Positions 49,887-58,830 of a DNA stretch of 64,000 bases are shown here, one piece after another. Source of the stretch: Mycolicibacterium peregrinum. Its GTDB lineage: Bacteria > Actinomycetota > Actinomycetes > Mycobacteriales > Mycobacteriaceae. Both the position numbers and the translations under genes were made by a program. Positions within the stretch are counted from its first letter, which is position 1; each line of letters opens with the position of its first letter. Under the pieces are notes generated by a model, which did no database searches, was not told the origin of the DNA, and saw only the letters and a program-made list of their open reading frames with translations. The DNA lies in the NCBI RefSeq assembly GCF_001665625.1, contig NZ_LZSY01000106.1, positions 17,461 through 81,460 on the forward strand. The letters are read 5' to 3'.

Positions 49887-49918
49887 TGACAATACAGTTC
49901 ACAGTCACTGTATGGTCA
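49887..49918. promoter_or_regulatory. TetR operator overlapping Rieske oxygenase promoter
   Basis: TGACAATACAGT (49887-49898), eight bases, ACTGTATGGTCA (49907-49918): 12-base arms with one mismatch and a perfect inner ATACAGT/ACTGTAT. A TTGACA box (49886) overlaps the left arm. A TATGGT box (49911), 19 bases on, lies inside the right arm. Confidence 0.72.
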
Positions 49919-49922
49919 GGTC

Positions 49923-51086
49923 ATGACTGTCGGCCCGGTGAGCAGCACCGATGAAGAACTGACCCGTCGCGCTTTGCGGCATGCCGTCGAGGGGACGACG
50001 GATATGGCAGACCGGGTGCTGAAGGTGCCCCTGCACTACTACCGCGACCCGAAGATCACCGAGATCGAGGAATCCCAGATCTTGCGCCGGGTCCCACTGG
50101 CGATCGTGCCGTCGGCTCAGATCGCCGAGAAGAACGACTTCGTCGTCCGCTCCGTGCTAGGGGACTCATTGCTGGTCACCCGGGACCGCACCGGGGCGAG
50201 CCACGTGTTCCTCAACTACTGCCGCCACCGCGGTGCGATGCCGGCCTGCGGATCGGGCAACGCGTCACGATTCGTCTGTCCCTATCACGCTTGGACCTAC
50301 CGCAACACCGGTGAGCTGTTCATGGTGCCGGGCAAGGCCGGCTTCGACACGATGGATCCCGCCGAATACGGACTGGTGGAGCTGCCGTCCGAGGAGCGCC
50401 ACGGCTTTGTCTGGGCCGTGCTGACCGCAGACGCGACCATCGACCTCGACGCTCACCTGGGCTCGCTCGGTCCCGAACTGGCGCAATGGAACTACGAGAC
50501 CTATGGCTATCACACCGACCGCGAGTTCTCCTCGGAAGTTTCGTGGAAAGGAGCGCTCGAGGCGTTCGCGGAGGGCTACCACTTCCCGTTCGTCCACGGC
50601 GAGAGCCTGATCGGGCAGAACACCCTGCCGAACACCGCCATCTACGACGAATTCGGCAAGCATCACCGAATCGGCTTCCCGTTCAACTGGATCAAGAATC
50701 TCTCCGATGATCCGAGTGGCACATTCGACCCGTCGGCCAACATGGGTGTCATCTACTGGGTGTATCCCAACCTCATCCTGGCCAACAGCCCGGTCGGCGT
50801 GGAGATCATCGACATGCTGCCAGAGGGGGAGCCCACCCGCTGCACGGTCCGGCACAGCTGGATGGGCCGGGTCCCGGCCACGACTGATGACATGCGGGCC
50901 GGCTATGACGCGGTCTACGAAGGAGTTCACGCTGCGGTGCGCGACGAGGATTTCGCCATGCTGCCGCAGTGCGGGCAGGGAGTCCGGCACGGTCAGCACG
51001 ACCATATGATCATCGGCCGCAACGAAATTGCGGTTCAGCACATGATCAAGGTGTTCGCACAGGAATTGGGTGTGGCGCTGGCGTGA
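49923..51086 (+). CDS. Rieske-type aromatic ring-hydroxylating oxygenase, alpha subunit
   Basis: A 387-residue oxygenase. The Rieske [2Fe-2S] ligands are C100xH102 and C119xxH122 (NYCRHRG; CPYHAWTY). The mononuclear iron site is seen in the later FAEGYHFPFVHGES segment (two histidines). It would dihydroxylate or monohydroxylate an aromatic or related substrate using NADH-derived electrons. No ferredoxin, reductase or beta subunit is adjacent. The ATG at 49923 is about seven bases after the putative -10 box, so a leaderless message is likely. Confidence 0.93.
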   Translation: MTVGPVSSTDEELTRRALRHAVEGTTDMADRVLKVPLHYYRDPKITEIEESQILRRVPLAIVPSAQIAEKNDFVVRSVLGDSLLVTRDRTGASHVFLNYCRHRGAMPACGSGNASRFVCPYHAWTYRNTGELFMVPGKAGFDTMDPAEYGLVELPSEERHGFVWAVLTADATIDLDAHLGSLGPELAQWNYETYGYHTDREFSSEVSWKGALEAFAEGYHFPFVHGESLIGQNTLPNTAIYDEFGKHHRIGFPFNWIKNLSDDPSGTFDPSANMGVIYWVYPNLILANSPVGVEIIDMLPEGEPTRCTVRHSWMGRVPATTDDMRAGYDAVYEGVHAAVRDEDFAMLPQCGQGVRHGQHDHMIIGRNEIAVQHMIKVFAQELGVALA

Positions 51087-51095
51087 GTCCGGCAG

Positions 51096-51647
51096 TCACT
51101 TTCCTGGCAGCGTCCGTCGCGCCTGCAAAGTGATGCCGGGCACCGAGTTCGCCAGGTCGGGACGCTGCTTCCCGAAGGCCCGGATGGTTCGATAGAACGC
51201 CCACAGCTGTCGCGGGGATGGAACTTTCGGAACCCAGGCCAGTTCCCAGTGGATTCCGTTGATCGCGTCGTCGAAGAACACCGCGTAATAGCCCGGCCAG
51301 TACTGGGGGTAGTCCTTGGGTTCATCGGTGACGGGAATATCCCGGGCGATCAGGAACTCGCGATGAAAGTGGTCCACTTCCTTCCGGTTTCGGGCCCACA
51401 GCGCGATGTGGTTGATCCCGACGGACTGGTCGGTATGGGTGAGCTTGTCGCCGGTGAATGCGGGCTGAATCCCGATGTAGCTGTGCGGGTTGAGGTATCG
51501 CGTCATGTAGTAGACGGACTGGTACTCCATGTTGAGCGAGGAGAAACTGCTGTACCCCAGCCAGCCCAGCATCGCGTCATAGAACTTGAGCGATGCGTCG
51601 TAGTCCAAGACCGCGAACTCGACATGACATACGCCGCGCCACCGCAT
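51096..51647 (-). CDS. VOC family (extradiol dioxygenase-like) protein
   Basis: A 183-residue VOC protein: MRWRGVCHVEFAVLDYDASL with a metal-ligand histidine, GINHIALWARNRKEVDHFHR with the second, and YYAVFFDDAINGIHWELAWV with the glutamate. It converges with the Rieske oxygenase gene, nine bases apart, and could act on the same aromatic pathway. ATG at 51647; readings upstream of that are not VOC-like. Confidence 0.88.
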   Translation of the reverse strand: MRWRGVCHVEFAVLDYDASLKFYDAMLGWLGYSSFSSLNMEYQSVYYMTRYLNPHSYIGIQPAFTGDKLTHTDQSVGINHIALWARNRKEVDHFHREFLIARDIPVTDEPKDYPQYWPGYYAVFFDDAINGIHWELAWVPKVPSPRQLWAFYRTIRAFGKQRPDLANSVPGITLQARRTLPGK

Positions 51648-51667
51648 CCTGCCCCCTGGGAGTCGAC

Positions 51668-51684
51668 TACTACCGAATGTAGTA
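51668..51684. promoter_or_regulatory. Palindrome upstream of VOC gene
   Basis: TACTAC, five bases (CGAAT), GTAGTA: a perfect inverted repeat 21 bases before the VOC gene ATG. It is probably an operator. No regulator gene is directly adjacent. Confidence 0.5.
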
Positions 51685-51712
51685 CTAGGAGGCCGCGCTG
51701 TGAAGGGGCTGC

Positions 51713-51781
51713 GCGCACCGTTTTCCACCTCTGGGTCGCGATGCCTGCGGAGAAACAGCCCAAGGGTAGAAAACGGCGCGC
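51713..51781. repeat. Long imperfect inverted repeat
   Basis: The segment 51713-51735 pairs with 51759-51781 over 23 bases with four mismatches (core CCGTTTTC / GAAAACGG, flanks GCGC and GGG), around a 23-base centre. It lies between the LLM gene and the VOC gene, both on the minus strand. It may be a bidirectional terminator or a small repeat element. Confidence 0.6.
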
Positions 51782-51801
51782 CGAAGCCTCGCCAAACCTG
51801 T

Positions 51802-52965
51802 TTAGTTGTCGGCCTTTTCCGCCTCGTACTTCTGCGCCATATGCGCGATCGCGTCGATCTGAGACTGCGCCAGCCCGTCACGCACCTGCCCGGCACGCGC
51901 TGCGGCGTCCAGGGTGGGCTGGGCCTGCCCCTGGAAGTGCGGCATGACCTCTTCGGCGAACAGTTCCGCCGAGCGGCGGGTGGCGGCAGGATTGGCCCAG
52001 TCCGCGGCCATCTGCAACATGGATCCGAAACCGCCGGACTGCTCCCAGAGTCGCTGTACCTGCGCGCGCGCCCGTTCCGGCGTTCCGATCACGCCGGCGC
52101 CGCGTTCGTTGATCGTGTCGATCATCCCGTCGATGGTGTCTCCCGGCATGGTCATCTGCGGGAAGGCGGCGACCTTCTGGAAGTAGTTGAACCACGCCTC
52201 GATGCCGTAGCGGACCTCGGCGCGGGCCTGCGCATCGGTCTCGGCGACGTGGAACGGTCCGACCAGCGACCAGTTGCGACGGTCGATCGTGGTGCCGAAC
52301 GCCGCGGCACGCTCCTCGGCGATGTTCCAGTGATGGGCCAGCGCATCGAAACCGGCCTCGCTCAGCGTGGCGCCGATCGACAGCAGCCCGATGCCGTGCT
52401 TACCGGCCAGTCGCGCACCGGTCGGAGACGCGACGGCCGCGACCGACAGCGGGATCCCGCCCTCGGAGTATGGAGCCAATTGCAGTTTGGCATTGAACAA
52501 TTCGTGCGTGGCGGTCTTGGCGCTCACCGTCTCTCCGGCGAGCAGACGCACCATGATGTCGAGGTTGGTCTCCAGGAGTTCGCGGGTGTCGGTGGGGTTC
52601 AGCCCGATCATGGCCGAGTCGGTGGGCAGAGAGCCCGGCCCGACGCCGCCGATGATGCGGCCGTGGGTGAGGTGGTCGAGCAGCATCAACCGGTCGGCCG
52701 CCCACAGCGGGTTGTGGTACGACAGCGAGATCACGCCGGTGCCGAACGTGATCCGCTTGGCCCGGGCGGCCGCCGCGGCGATGAACACCTCGGGCGAGCT
52801 GATGATCTCGCTACCCGCCGAGTGGTGCTCACCGATCCAGACCTCGTCATACCCGAGGGCGTCGAGATGCTCGACGAACTCCAGATCCCGGTGCAGCGCC
52901 AACGTGGGGTTGATGCCCGGGCGGTGGAACGGGGCGATGAAATAACCGAACCGGAGTCGGGACAC
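51802..52965 (-). CDS. LLM class flavin-dependent monooxygenase
   Basis: A 387-residue bacterial luciferase-like enzyme. RFGYFIAPFHRPGINPTLAL begins the barrel; EVWIGEHHSAGSE, GTGVISLSYHNP and GRIIGGVGPGSLP are classic LLM segments. It resembles limonene/alkanal monooxygenases that use reduced FMN from a separate reductase. GTG start at 52965. It is divergent from a LuxR regulator gene, with about 110 bases between. Confidence 0.92.
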   Translation of the reverse strand: MSRLRFGYFIAPFHRPGINPTLALHRDLEFVEHLDALGYDEVWIGEHHSAGSEIISSPEVFIAAAAARAKRITFGTGVISLSYHNPLWAADRLMLLDHLTHGRIIGGVGPGSLPTDSAMIGLNPTDTRELLETNLDIMVRLLAGETVSAKTATHELFNAKLQLAPYSEGGIPLSVAAVASPTGARLAGKHGIGLLSIGATLSEAGFDALAHHWNIAEERAAAFGTTIDRRNWSLVGPFHVAETDAQARAEVRYGIEAWFNYFQKVAAFPQMTMPGDTIDGMIDTINERGAGVIGTPERARAQVQRLWEQSGGFGSMLQMAADWANPAATRRSAELFAEEVMPHFQGQAQPTLDAAARAGQVRDGLAQSQIDAIAHMAQKYEAEKADN

Positions 52966-53074
52966 GGGGCCTCCTTGCCGCGAAGTGTGCTTGCCAGAAA
53001 GCTAGTCCCGCGGGGACGTCGCCAACAGTGCACGAAGGTGGACAATTCGACGTCCGTCGTCGTTTACTCGTCGG

Positions 53075-53818
53075 GTGAGGCGTGCCACAGCCGAACTGCA
53101 GGTCGCAGACTACGAGAAGGTGTTCGCGGTGCTCGACGCCTGCGACGACGCGGCTGATTTCCCGGAATTCCGGCGGGCGGTCGTGGACGCGATCAGTGAA
53201 GTGTTCGAGGTCCGCGGGGTCACATTCTTCGCCGGGCCGACCGTGGCGGGCGCGTTCGCGGATACCGCTCCCATCACCACCGACTACGAGAATGCGCTGC
53301 TGGACGATTACATGGCCAGATGGCGCGGGCACGATGTCTTCGCCACCCCGATCGCGTTGCAGCAGCTGCGTACGGCGGGGTCGGTCAGCCTGCGGGAGCT
53401 GGCTGTGCCCGCGTCGGCCGCCGCCTACGTCGAGCAGTTTCTGCATCGGGCCGGACTGCAGTCGTGCAACGCGTTCACGTTCCCGATCGGCGGTGCTGCG
53501 CACGGTCTGCTCGGGCTGTTCGATCCGGATCCGGACGCGGTCGATGCGCGGGACGCCTCGGCGCTGCGGTTACTGTGCCGGCGTCTGCGCGGCCTGGCGC
53601 GTCCGCTGATGCCCGCTGCCCGGGTGGATCCACTGGCGCAACTGCCGCGGCGGCAGCGCGATGTCGTCGCGTTGTTGGCCCGCGGGCAGACCAACGCGCA
53701 GATCTCGACGACGTTGTGCCTGACCGAGGACACCGTCAAGAAGTACGTCAGCCGGGCGCTGGCGACGACGGGCTGCCGGACCCGTACCGAGCTTGCGGTA
53801 CTGGCCGCGATGCGCTGA
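53075..53818 (+). CDS. LuxR-type transcriptional regulator
   Basis: A 247-residue regulator. The N-terminal 180 residues resemble a GAF/autoinducer-like sensory region (GVTFFAGPTVAG; FTFPIGGAAHGLLGLFDP). The C-terminal LuxR HTH covers about residues 185-245 (LPRRQRDVVALLARGQTNAQ, then STTLCLTEDTVKKYVSRALA). There is no receiver domain, so the signal is probably a small molecule. It is divergent from the LLM monooxygenase gene, its likely target. Confidence 0.9.
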   Translation: MRRATAELQVADYEKVFAVLDACDDAADFPEFRRAVVDAISEVFEVRGVTFFAGPTVAGAFADTAPITTDYENALLDDYMARWRGHDVFATPIALQQLRTAGSVSLRELAVPASAAAYVEQFLHRAGLQSCNAFTFPIGGAAHGLLGLFDPDPDAVDARDASALRLLCRRLRGLARPLMPAARVDPLAQLPRRQRDVVALLARGQTNAQISTTLCLTEDTVKKYVSRALATTGCRTRTELAVLAAMR

Positions 53819-54010
53819 CGTCCTGCCCGGACCCGTCATGAGTTGGCCATTGCTGCCAACCGCCGGTCAATTTCTGCCAGCGGAATTAACCGCTCTGACC
53901 AGTGCGTTATGACAGCCAGACCGGGTAGGAATTCCCCGAACCGGTGGACGAGACGTCCGAACCGCGACACTCACGCCACGGCTCGAACGCCCAGAACGAA
54001 GGGCTTCGAC

Positions 54011-54178
54011 ATGAAGAAGTTTGGTTTTGCGAGCATGATCGCCACCGGTTTCGCCGCCGCCATCGTCGGCCTGGCGGCCCCGGCGCAGGCGGACATCACC
54101 CATCACCAGTGGGTGCATGACATCCAACAGCATGCGAGCAGCGGTGTCGTCACATCGACGTTCGGCAACGGCCGCTGA
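54011..54178 (+). CDS. Small secreted peptide (55 residues)
   Basis: A 55-residue protein with a complete Sec signal peptide (KKFGFASMIATGFAAAIVG, cleavage at APAQA-D). The mature peptide is only about 28 residues (DITHHQWVHDIQQHAS then SGVVTSTFGNGR). Similar very short secreted proteins are common in mycobacteria and have no known function. A strong hairpin 12 bases downstream ends the transcript. Confidence 0.8.
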   Translation: MKKFGFASMIATGFAAAIVGLAAPAQADITHHQWVHDIQQHASSGVVTSTFGNGR

Positions 54179-54189
54179 CACCCGACACG

Positions 54190-54222
54190 AGCGAGGGGCA
54201 CCCACACCGGGTGCCCCTCGCT
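54190..54222 (+). terminator. Intrinsic terminator-like hairpin
   Basis: AGCGAGGGGCACCC and GGGTGCCCCTCGCT form a perfect 14-base-pair stem with a five-base loop, followed by a short T-rich stretch (TTCGTTGG). It lies just after the small secreted peptide gene and before the dehydrogenase gene. Confidence 0.85.
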
Positions 54223-54260
54223 TTCGTTGGCGGCCAACCGCCAAAACGTAAGGTGGCGGA

Positions 54261-55355
54261 ATGACCACCACCCACCGGCTTGCGGTGATCCCGGGCGACG
54301 GTATCGGTAAGGAAGTGGTCCCCGAGGGACTCAAGGTGCTGGAGTCGGCGGCGGCCGCCTTTGATTTCGCCATCGCCTATGAGCAGTTCGATTACGCCTG
54401 CGCGGAGTACTACAGCGACACCGGCGCCATGCTGCCCGACGGGTGGTTCGACGAACTGAGTAGGTTCGACGCGCTGTTCTTCGGCGCCGTCGGCTGGCCG
54501 GACGTTGTCCCCGACCATATTTCGCTGTGGGGCAGCCTCCTGCAGTTCCGTCGGCACTTCGACCAGTACGTCAACCTGCGGCCCGTCAAATTGATGCCGG
54601 GGGTGCGAAGTCCGCTGGCCGGCCGAGGGCCCGGCGACGTCGACTTCGTTGTCGTACGGGAGAACACCGAGGGCGAGTACTCGAGTATCGGCGGCAGGAT
54701 GTTCGAGGGCACGGACCGCGAGACGGTGGTGCAAGAGACGGTGATGACGAGGGTCGGCGTCGACCGGATCCTCAAGTATGCGTTCGAGCTTGCCCAACGC
54801 CGGCCCGACAGGCACCTGACCTCGGCGACGAAGAGCAACGGTATCTCGATCACGATGCCGTACTGGGACGAGCGCGTCGAGCAGATGAGTGAGCGGTTTC
54901 CCGACATCGAGGTGGACAAGTTCCACATCGACATCCTCGCGGCGAACTTCGTTCTACACCCCGACTGGTTCGACGTCGTCGTCGCGAGCAACCTCTTCGG
55001 GGACATCCTGTCCGACCTGGGGCCTGCGTGCACCGGCACCATCGGCATCGCTCCCAGCGGAAACATCAACCCGGAACGGCGATTTCCGAGTCTGTTCGAA
55101 CCGGTTCACGGCTCCGCGCCCGACATCGCCGGACGTGGTATCGCCAATCCCATCGGGCAGATCTGGAGCGCGTCATTGATGCTCGACCACCTGGGTGAAC
55201 CGGACGCCGCAGCGGCGATCCTGAAAGCCGTCGAAGATGTGCTGGCCCGCGGAGGCGACATCCTGACCCCCGACATGGGTGGAACCGCGACTACGAGCGC
55301 ATTGGGGGACGCGGTCCGCGATCAGTTGCAGGCGAATGCTGCTGGCTCGCAGTAG
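54261..55355 (+). CDS. Tartrate/D-malate dehydrogenase-type beta-decarboxylating dehydrogenase
   Basis: A 364-residue member of the isocitrate/isopropylmalate dehydrogenase family: RLAVIPGDGIGKEVVPEGL at the N-terminus, LRPVKLMPGVRSPL, RENTEGEYSSIGG, TSATKSNGI, and the C-terminal FEPVHGSAPDIAGRGIANP. The RENTEGEYS and FGAVGWPD forms fit tartrate dehydrogenase/DmlA rather than LeuB. It would oxidise and decarboxylate D-malate or tartrate with NAD. It is monocistronic, after a strong terminator. Confidence 0.92.
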   Translation: MTTTHRLAVIPGDGIGKEVVPEGLKVLESAAAAFDFAIAYEQFDYACAEYYSDTGAMLPDGWFDELSRFDALFFGAVGWPDVVPDHISLWGSLLQFRRHFDQYVNLRPVKLMPGVRSPLAGRGPGDVDFVVVRENTEGEYSSIGGRMFEGTDRETVVQETVMTRVGVDRILKYAFELAQRRPDRHLTSATKSNGISITMPYWDERVEQMSERFPDIEVDKFHIDILAANFVLHPDWFDVVVASNLFGDILSDLGPACTGTIGIAPSGNINPERRFPSLFEPVHGSAPDIAGRGIANPIGQIWSASLMLDHLGEPDAAAAILKAVEDVLARGGDILTPDMGGTATTSALGDAVRDQLQANAAGSQ

Positions 55356-55376
55356 GTTTGAGCGATCTGTTATTTG

Positions 55377-56045
55377 TCAGGCCGACATCTGGCACAGAAA
55401 GTCGGGCCCACCGGCGTAGACGATCCCGGACGGGTACGGCGCGGACGCGGCCCGAGCGATGGTCGTCGCCAACTCGCGGTCTGACATCACCTCACCGGAG
55501 ACCACGGTGAAATCAATTCCCCGCCGGTCGAATTCCGAACGCATGGCATAGAGGGCGGTCTCGCCGGCGCGCTTGCTCGCGGCGGTCGCCGCGTAGCCCT
55601 TCGGCACGGCCTTGTTCGGGTAGAAGTGGGCCTGATGGCTGGTGACGAACACGATCTGACCGCCCGCCGGCATCAGTGGCAGCGCCAGCTTGGCCAGCCG
55701 GCGTTGGGCATCGCGGTTCAGCCGCATCGCGTAGCCCGGATCGGTGCCAAGCTGCAGCCCGGTCGACGCGTTGAGCACCAGGACGTCGAGGCGGCCGAAC
55801 TCGCGGCCCACGCGCTCGATCATCGCGGCGGCGGCAGCCTCGTCGGTGATGTCGGCCCCAAGAGTGGAGGCGCGGCCGCCCGCGCGTCGGATGGCGTCGA
55901 CGACCGTGTGGGCGCGTTTGGCCTTCTCGCGGTAGTTGACGACGACGTGGGTGTCCGGGCCGGCGAGCTGCTGTGCGACGTCGGCGCCGATACCCCGCGA
56001 TGCACCGGTGACAAGAGCGATCCGGGTGGCTGCTGCAGGCTGCAT
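55377..56045 (-). CDS. Atypical short-chain dehydrogenase/reductase
   Basis: A 222-residue SDR. The cofactor loop TGASRGIGADVAQQLAG follows residue 12, and LGADITDEAAAAAM, VLNASTGLQ and QIVFVTSHQAHF are present. The usual catalytic YxxxK reads GYAATAASKRAGE, with six residues between Tyr and Lys, so catalysis may be altered or lost. The protein is shorter than most SDRs and ends at PDFLCQMSA. ATG at 56045. Confidence 0.87.
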   Translation of the reverse strand: MQPAAATRIALVTGASRGIGADVAQQLAGPDTHVVVNYREKAKRAHTVVDAIRRAGGRASTLGADITDEAAAAAMIERVGREFGRLDVLVLNASTGLQLGTDPGYAMRLNRDAQRRLAKLALPLMPAGGQIVFVTSHQAHFYPNKAVPKGYAATAASKRAGETALYAMRSEFDRRGIDFTVVSGEVMSDRELATTIARAASAPYPSGIVYAGGPDFLCQMSA

Positions 56046-56244
56046 GTCGGGTTCCTTTCCGTCACTGCGAGGCGGCTGGTCGGGAAATTCTGACCTGCGA
56101 TTACACGGTGTGGCCGTGCTCACAACCGCCCCTGGGAACCCACCGTACACCAACTCTAAGAAAAATAAGGCGCTTCTAAGGTCACGGTAAGGGCAATGTC
56201 GTGTCGCAACTGTGTTGCTGAGCCGCGAGGCATAACCTGGCGGA

Positions 56245-56511
56245 GTGACTGGCCAACGGGTGCCTGGCGGGGTCGTGCACAAGTTGCCGACAGACCTGCG
56301 TGAGGCGCTGATCGGAAATGCCACAGCGCTGGAGGCGTGGCGGGACATCACGCCGCTCGCGCGCAACGAGTTCATCTGCTGGGTCGAGGATGCCAAGCAG
56401 CAGGTGACGCGCGAGCGACGGATCCGCCGGACGCAGGAGGAGTTGGAGGAGGGGCAGCGGCGCCCCTGCTGCTGGCCCGGGTGCAAGCACCGCGAGCGCA
56501 CCGGCAAGTAG
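56245..56511 (+). CDS. YdeI/OmpD-associated (OmdA) family protein
   Basis: An 88-residue protein matching the C-terminal OmdA family: LPTDLREALIGNATALEAWR, DITPLARNEFICWVEDAKQQ, TRERRIRRTQEELEEGQRRP, ending CCWPGCKHR. Family members have been linked to bacteriocin or peptide resistance in enterics; the role in mycobacteria is unknown. GTG start at 56245. It converges with the acyl-CoA dehydrogenase gene, ten bases apart. Confidence 0.87.
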   Translation: MTGQRVPGGVVHKLPTDLREALIGNATALEAWRDITPLARNEFICWVEDAKQQVTRERRIRRTQEELEEGQRRPCCWPGCKHRERTGK

Positions 56512-56521
56512 CCGCTGCTGC

Positions 56522-57733
56522 CTACCGGATCGACAGGCCGGTGATGGCCCGGGAGATCACCAGACGCTGGATCTCGCTGGTGCCTTCGAAGATCGTGAAG
56601 ATCTTGGCGTCGCGGTGCATCCGCTCGACCGGGTAGTCGCGCGTGTAGCCGTTGCCACCGAGGATCTGGATGGCCTCATCGGTCACGTAGACCGCTGTCT
56701 CGCTGGCCACCAGCTTGGCCATCGAGCCCTCGGCGTTGTCGAATGCCTGGTTGTTGCGGGCCATCCAGCCGGCACGCCACACCAGCATCCGGGCGGCGTC
56801 GATACGGCTCTTCATGTCGGCGAGCTTGAAGGCCACGGCCTGGAACTCGCCGATCTTGCGGCCGAACTGCTCACGCTGGCAGGCGTAGTCGAGCGCATAT
56901 TCGTACGCGGCGCGGGCCACGCCGACCGCCATCGCACCCACTGTGGGCCGCGTGCGCTCGAAGGTCTTCATCGCTGCCTGGCCGCCGGCCGATGCGCCCG
57001 ACTTCACGCGGGCGATGCGCTCCTCGAACTTCTCCCGACCGCCCAGGATCAGATCCTCGGACAGGCGGACGTTGTCGAGCACCACCTCGGCGGTGTGAGA
57101 GGCGCGAATGCCGTGCTTCTTGAACTTCTGGCCCTGCGTGAAGCCGTGGGTGTCCGGCGGGATGATGAACGTGGCCTGGCCGCGGGAACCGAGTTCGGGG
57201 TAGACCGAGGCGACCACGATGTGGACGTTGGCGATCCCGCCGTTGGTGGCCCAGGTTTTGGTGCCGTTGAGCACCCACTCGCGGGTCGCCTCGTCGAAGC
57301 GGGCGCGGGTGCGGATGGCGCCGACGTCGGATCCCGCGTCGGGTTCGGACGAGCAGAACGCACCCAGGTGGGGGGCGTCGGCGGTGCCGAACATCTCGGG
57401 CAGCCAGCGGCCCAGCTGTTCGGGAGTGCCGTTGCCCGCCAATGCCGCTGCGGCCAGCCCGGTACCGAGGATCGACAGGGCGATGCCGGCGTCACCCCAG
57501 AAAAGCTCCTCGAACACGGTCAGCATGCCGAGGCCGGTGGGTTCGCCGGCCTGCTGGGCGAACAACTCGGGCGAATACAGCCCGACCTTGGCAGCCTCCT
57601 GGATGACGGGCCACGGGGTCTCCTCGCGCTCGTCCCATTCCGCGGCGGCCGGACGCACCACCTCGGCCGCGAACTGGTGCACCCAGTCGCGGACCTCGAT
57701 CACGTCGTCGCTCAGTTGCATGGAGAACGTCAC
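56522..57733 (-). CDS. Acyl-CoA dehydrogenase
   Basis: A 403-residue FadE-type flavoprotein. [17 protein letters not shown] and TKTWATNGG are the FAD/substrate segments, and the [20 protein letters not shown] then [18 protein letters not shown] stretch is the C-terminal signature that includes the catalytic glutamate (FEGTSEIQ). It oxidises acyl-CoA at C2-C3 during fatty acid or branched-acid catabolism. GTG at 57733 has CAGGAG eight bases upstream. It follows a TetR gene by 35 bases, in one transcript with it. Confidence 0.95.
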   Translation of the reverse strand: MTFSMQLSDDVIEVRDWVHQFAAEVVRPAAAEWDEREETPWPVIQEAAKVGLYSPELFAQQAGEPTGLGMLTVFEELFWGDAGIALSILGTGLAAAALAGNGTPEQLGRWLPEMFGTADAPHLGAFCSSEPDAGSDVGAIRTRARFDEATREWVLNGTKTWATNGGIANVHIVVASVYPELGSRGQATFIIPPDTHGFTQGQKFKKHGIRASHTAEVVLDNVRLSEDLILGGREKFEERIARVKSGASAGGQAAMKTFERTRPTVGAMAVGVARAAYEYALDYACQREQFGRKIGEFQAVAFKLADMKSRIDAARMLVWRAGWMARNNQAFDNAEGSMAKLVASETAVYVTDEAIQILGGNGYTRDYPVERMHRDAKIFTIFEGTSEIQRLVISRAITGLSIR

Positions 57734-57768
57734 GGTTTGCTCCTGAAATATGTTGGTGTTCAGTGGGT

Positions 57769-58365
57769 TTACGAGCGGTGTTGTTCGATCACGCTGACGG
57801 TCTGGGTCACCCAGGCCTCGAAGAAGCGATCGTTGTCGACGTTGCCCGGCGAGCGTTTGGTCAGCGCCTGCAGCGTCGCGGCATAGGACAGTGCGGAGAT
57901 CGCGACGGCCGCGGTGGCCTCGGGATCGGGGATCTGGGTGCGGCCCGAGCGATTCGACGCGGCCAGTTCGTCGGCGAATCGTTGATAGGCGTTGTCGGTG
58001 ATGACCTGCCACGTCTTCTCGTCGAGGTCACCGAGCTCGTCGGGCTCCCGCAGCATGACCCGCAGCAGTTCCTCGCTCTGGGTCAGGTTGGCCCAGATCA
58101 ATTGCCCGGCGCTGCGAACCGCCTCTTCGGTGGTCTTCGGGTGGCCCGCGTCGTACTGCTCCCGGGCACTGACGATCGCGTCGATGCGGTGTGAGACCGC
58201 GGACTCGAGCAGTTCCCGCTTGGAGCCGAAGTGCTTGTAGAGCGCACCCGACCCCGGTGCCAGGCCGGCGGCCTGCTGTATGTGGGCCACCGACGTGGCG
58301 GCGTACCCCTTGGCAGCGAACAGCTTCAGTGCTGTGGCCAGGAGCCGGTCACGTCCAGATGACAT
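57769..58365 (-). CDS. TetR family regulator upstream of acyl-CoA dehydrogenase
   Basis: A 198-residue TetR protein: [40 protein letters not shown], helical C-terminal domain. ATG at 58365 sits directly against a 22-base near-palindrome, so the gene is probably autorepressed together with the downstream acyl-CoA dehydrogenase. An acyl-CoA is a likely inducer by analogy with FadR/PaaR-type TetR proteins; not shown here. Confidence 0.92.
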   Translation of the reverse strand: MSSGRDRLLATALKLFAAKGYAATSVAHIQQAAGLAPGSGALYKHFGSKRELLESAVSHRIDAIVSAREQYDAGHPKTTEEAVRSAGQLIWANLTQSEELLRVMLREPDELGDLDEKTWQVITDNAYQRFADELAASNRSGRTQIPDPEATAAVAISALSYAATLQALTKRSPGNVDNDRFFEAWVTQTVSVIEQHRS

Positions 58366-58387
58366 GGTGAGAGAGTACTCACTCACC
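58366..58387. promoter_or_regulatory. Probable TetR operator, 22-base near-palindrome
   Basis: GGTGAGAGAGT followed directly by ACTCACTCACC: 11-base arms with a single mismatched pair. It abuts the TetR gene start at 58365. Confidence 0.7.
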
Positions 58388-58470
58388 AATTTGGGGTGCA
58401 AACAGGCCCCTTGTGCCCGCCGGATCGATAGGTTGACCTGGACTGATCGTTAGGACGGGGAGGCGTGACG

Positions 58471-58830
58471 ATGGCGGAGCTGACGAGAAACGACAAGATT
58501 CTGTGCGGCGTCTATGCCGTGATCGCCGTGGTGGCCCTGGTCGCCACCTGGTGGAACAACATCCGCTTCTTCACCACCGAAAGCACGAGCACGATCGACT
58601 TCTTCCAGAGTGGCTACGCCAACTACGGGTCGTCCTCACTCACCAATGACCTGCTGCTGTTCGGGTTGGCGGCATTCGTGTTCATGGTCGTGGAGGCTCG
58701 TCGGATCGGGATCCCGAAGGTGTGGATCTACATCGTGCTCAGTGTGCTTGTCGCCGTGAGCGTGGCGTTTCCGTTGTTCCTGATTCGGCGGCAGTTGGTG
58801 CTGGCGCAGGGGCGGGTCGTCGCAAGCTAG
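58471..58830 (+). CDS. DUF2834 membrane protein
   Basis: A 119-residue protein with three TM helices (about residues 8-28, 60-75 and 86-106) and the family segment ATWWNNIRFF then DLLLFGLAAFVFMVVEARRI. Function unknown. ATG at 58471 has GGGGAGG at a normal distance; the GTG six bases earlier is too close. Its 3' end overlaps the convergent serine hydrolase gene by four bases. Confidence 0.87.
   Translation: MAELTRNDKILCGVYAVIAVVALVATWWNNIRFFTTESTSTIDFFQSGYANYGSSSLTNDLLLFGLAAFVFMVVEARRIGIPKVWIYIVLSVLVAVSVAFPLFLIRRQLVLAQGRVVAS

Noticed and set aside
56615..57886. Plus-strand frame of over 420 codons opposite the acyl-CoA dehydrogenase
   Set aside because: The composition is that of a reverse-strand shadow (Arg/Gly/Val/His-rich); the dehydrogenase motifs on the minus strand are unambiguous.
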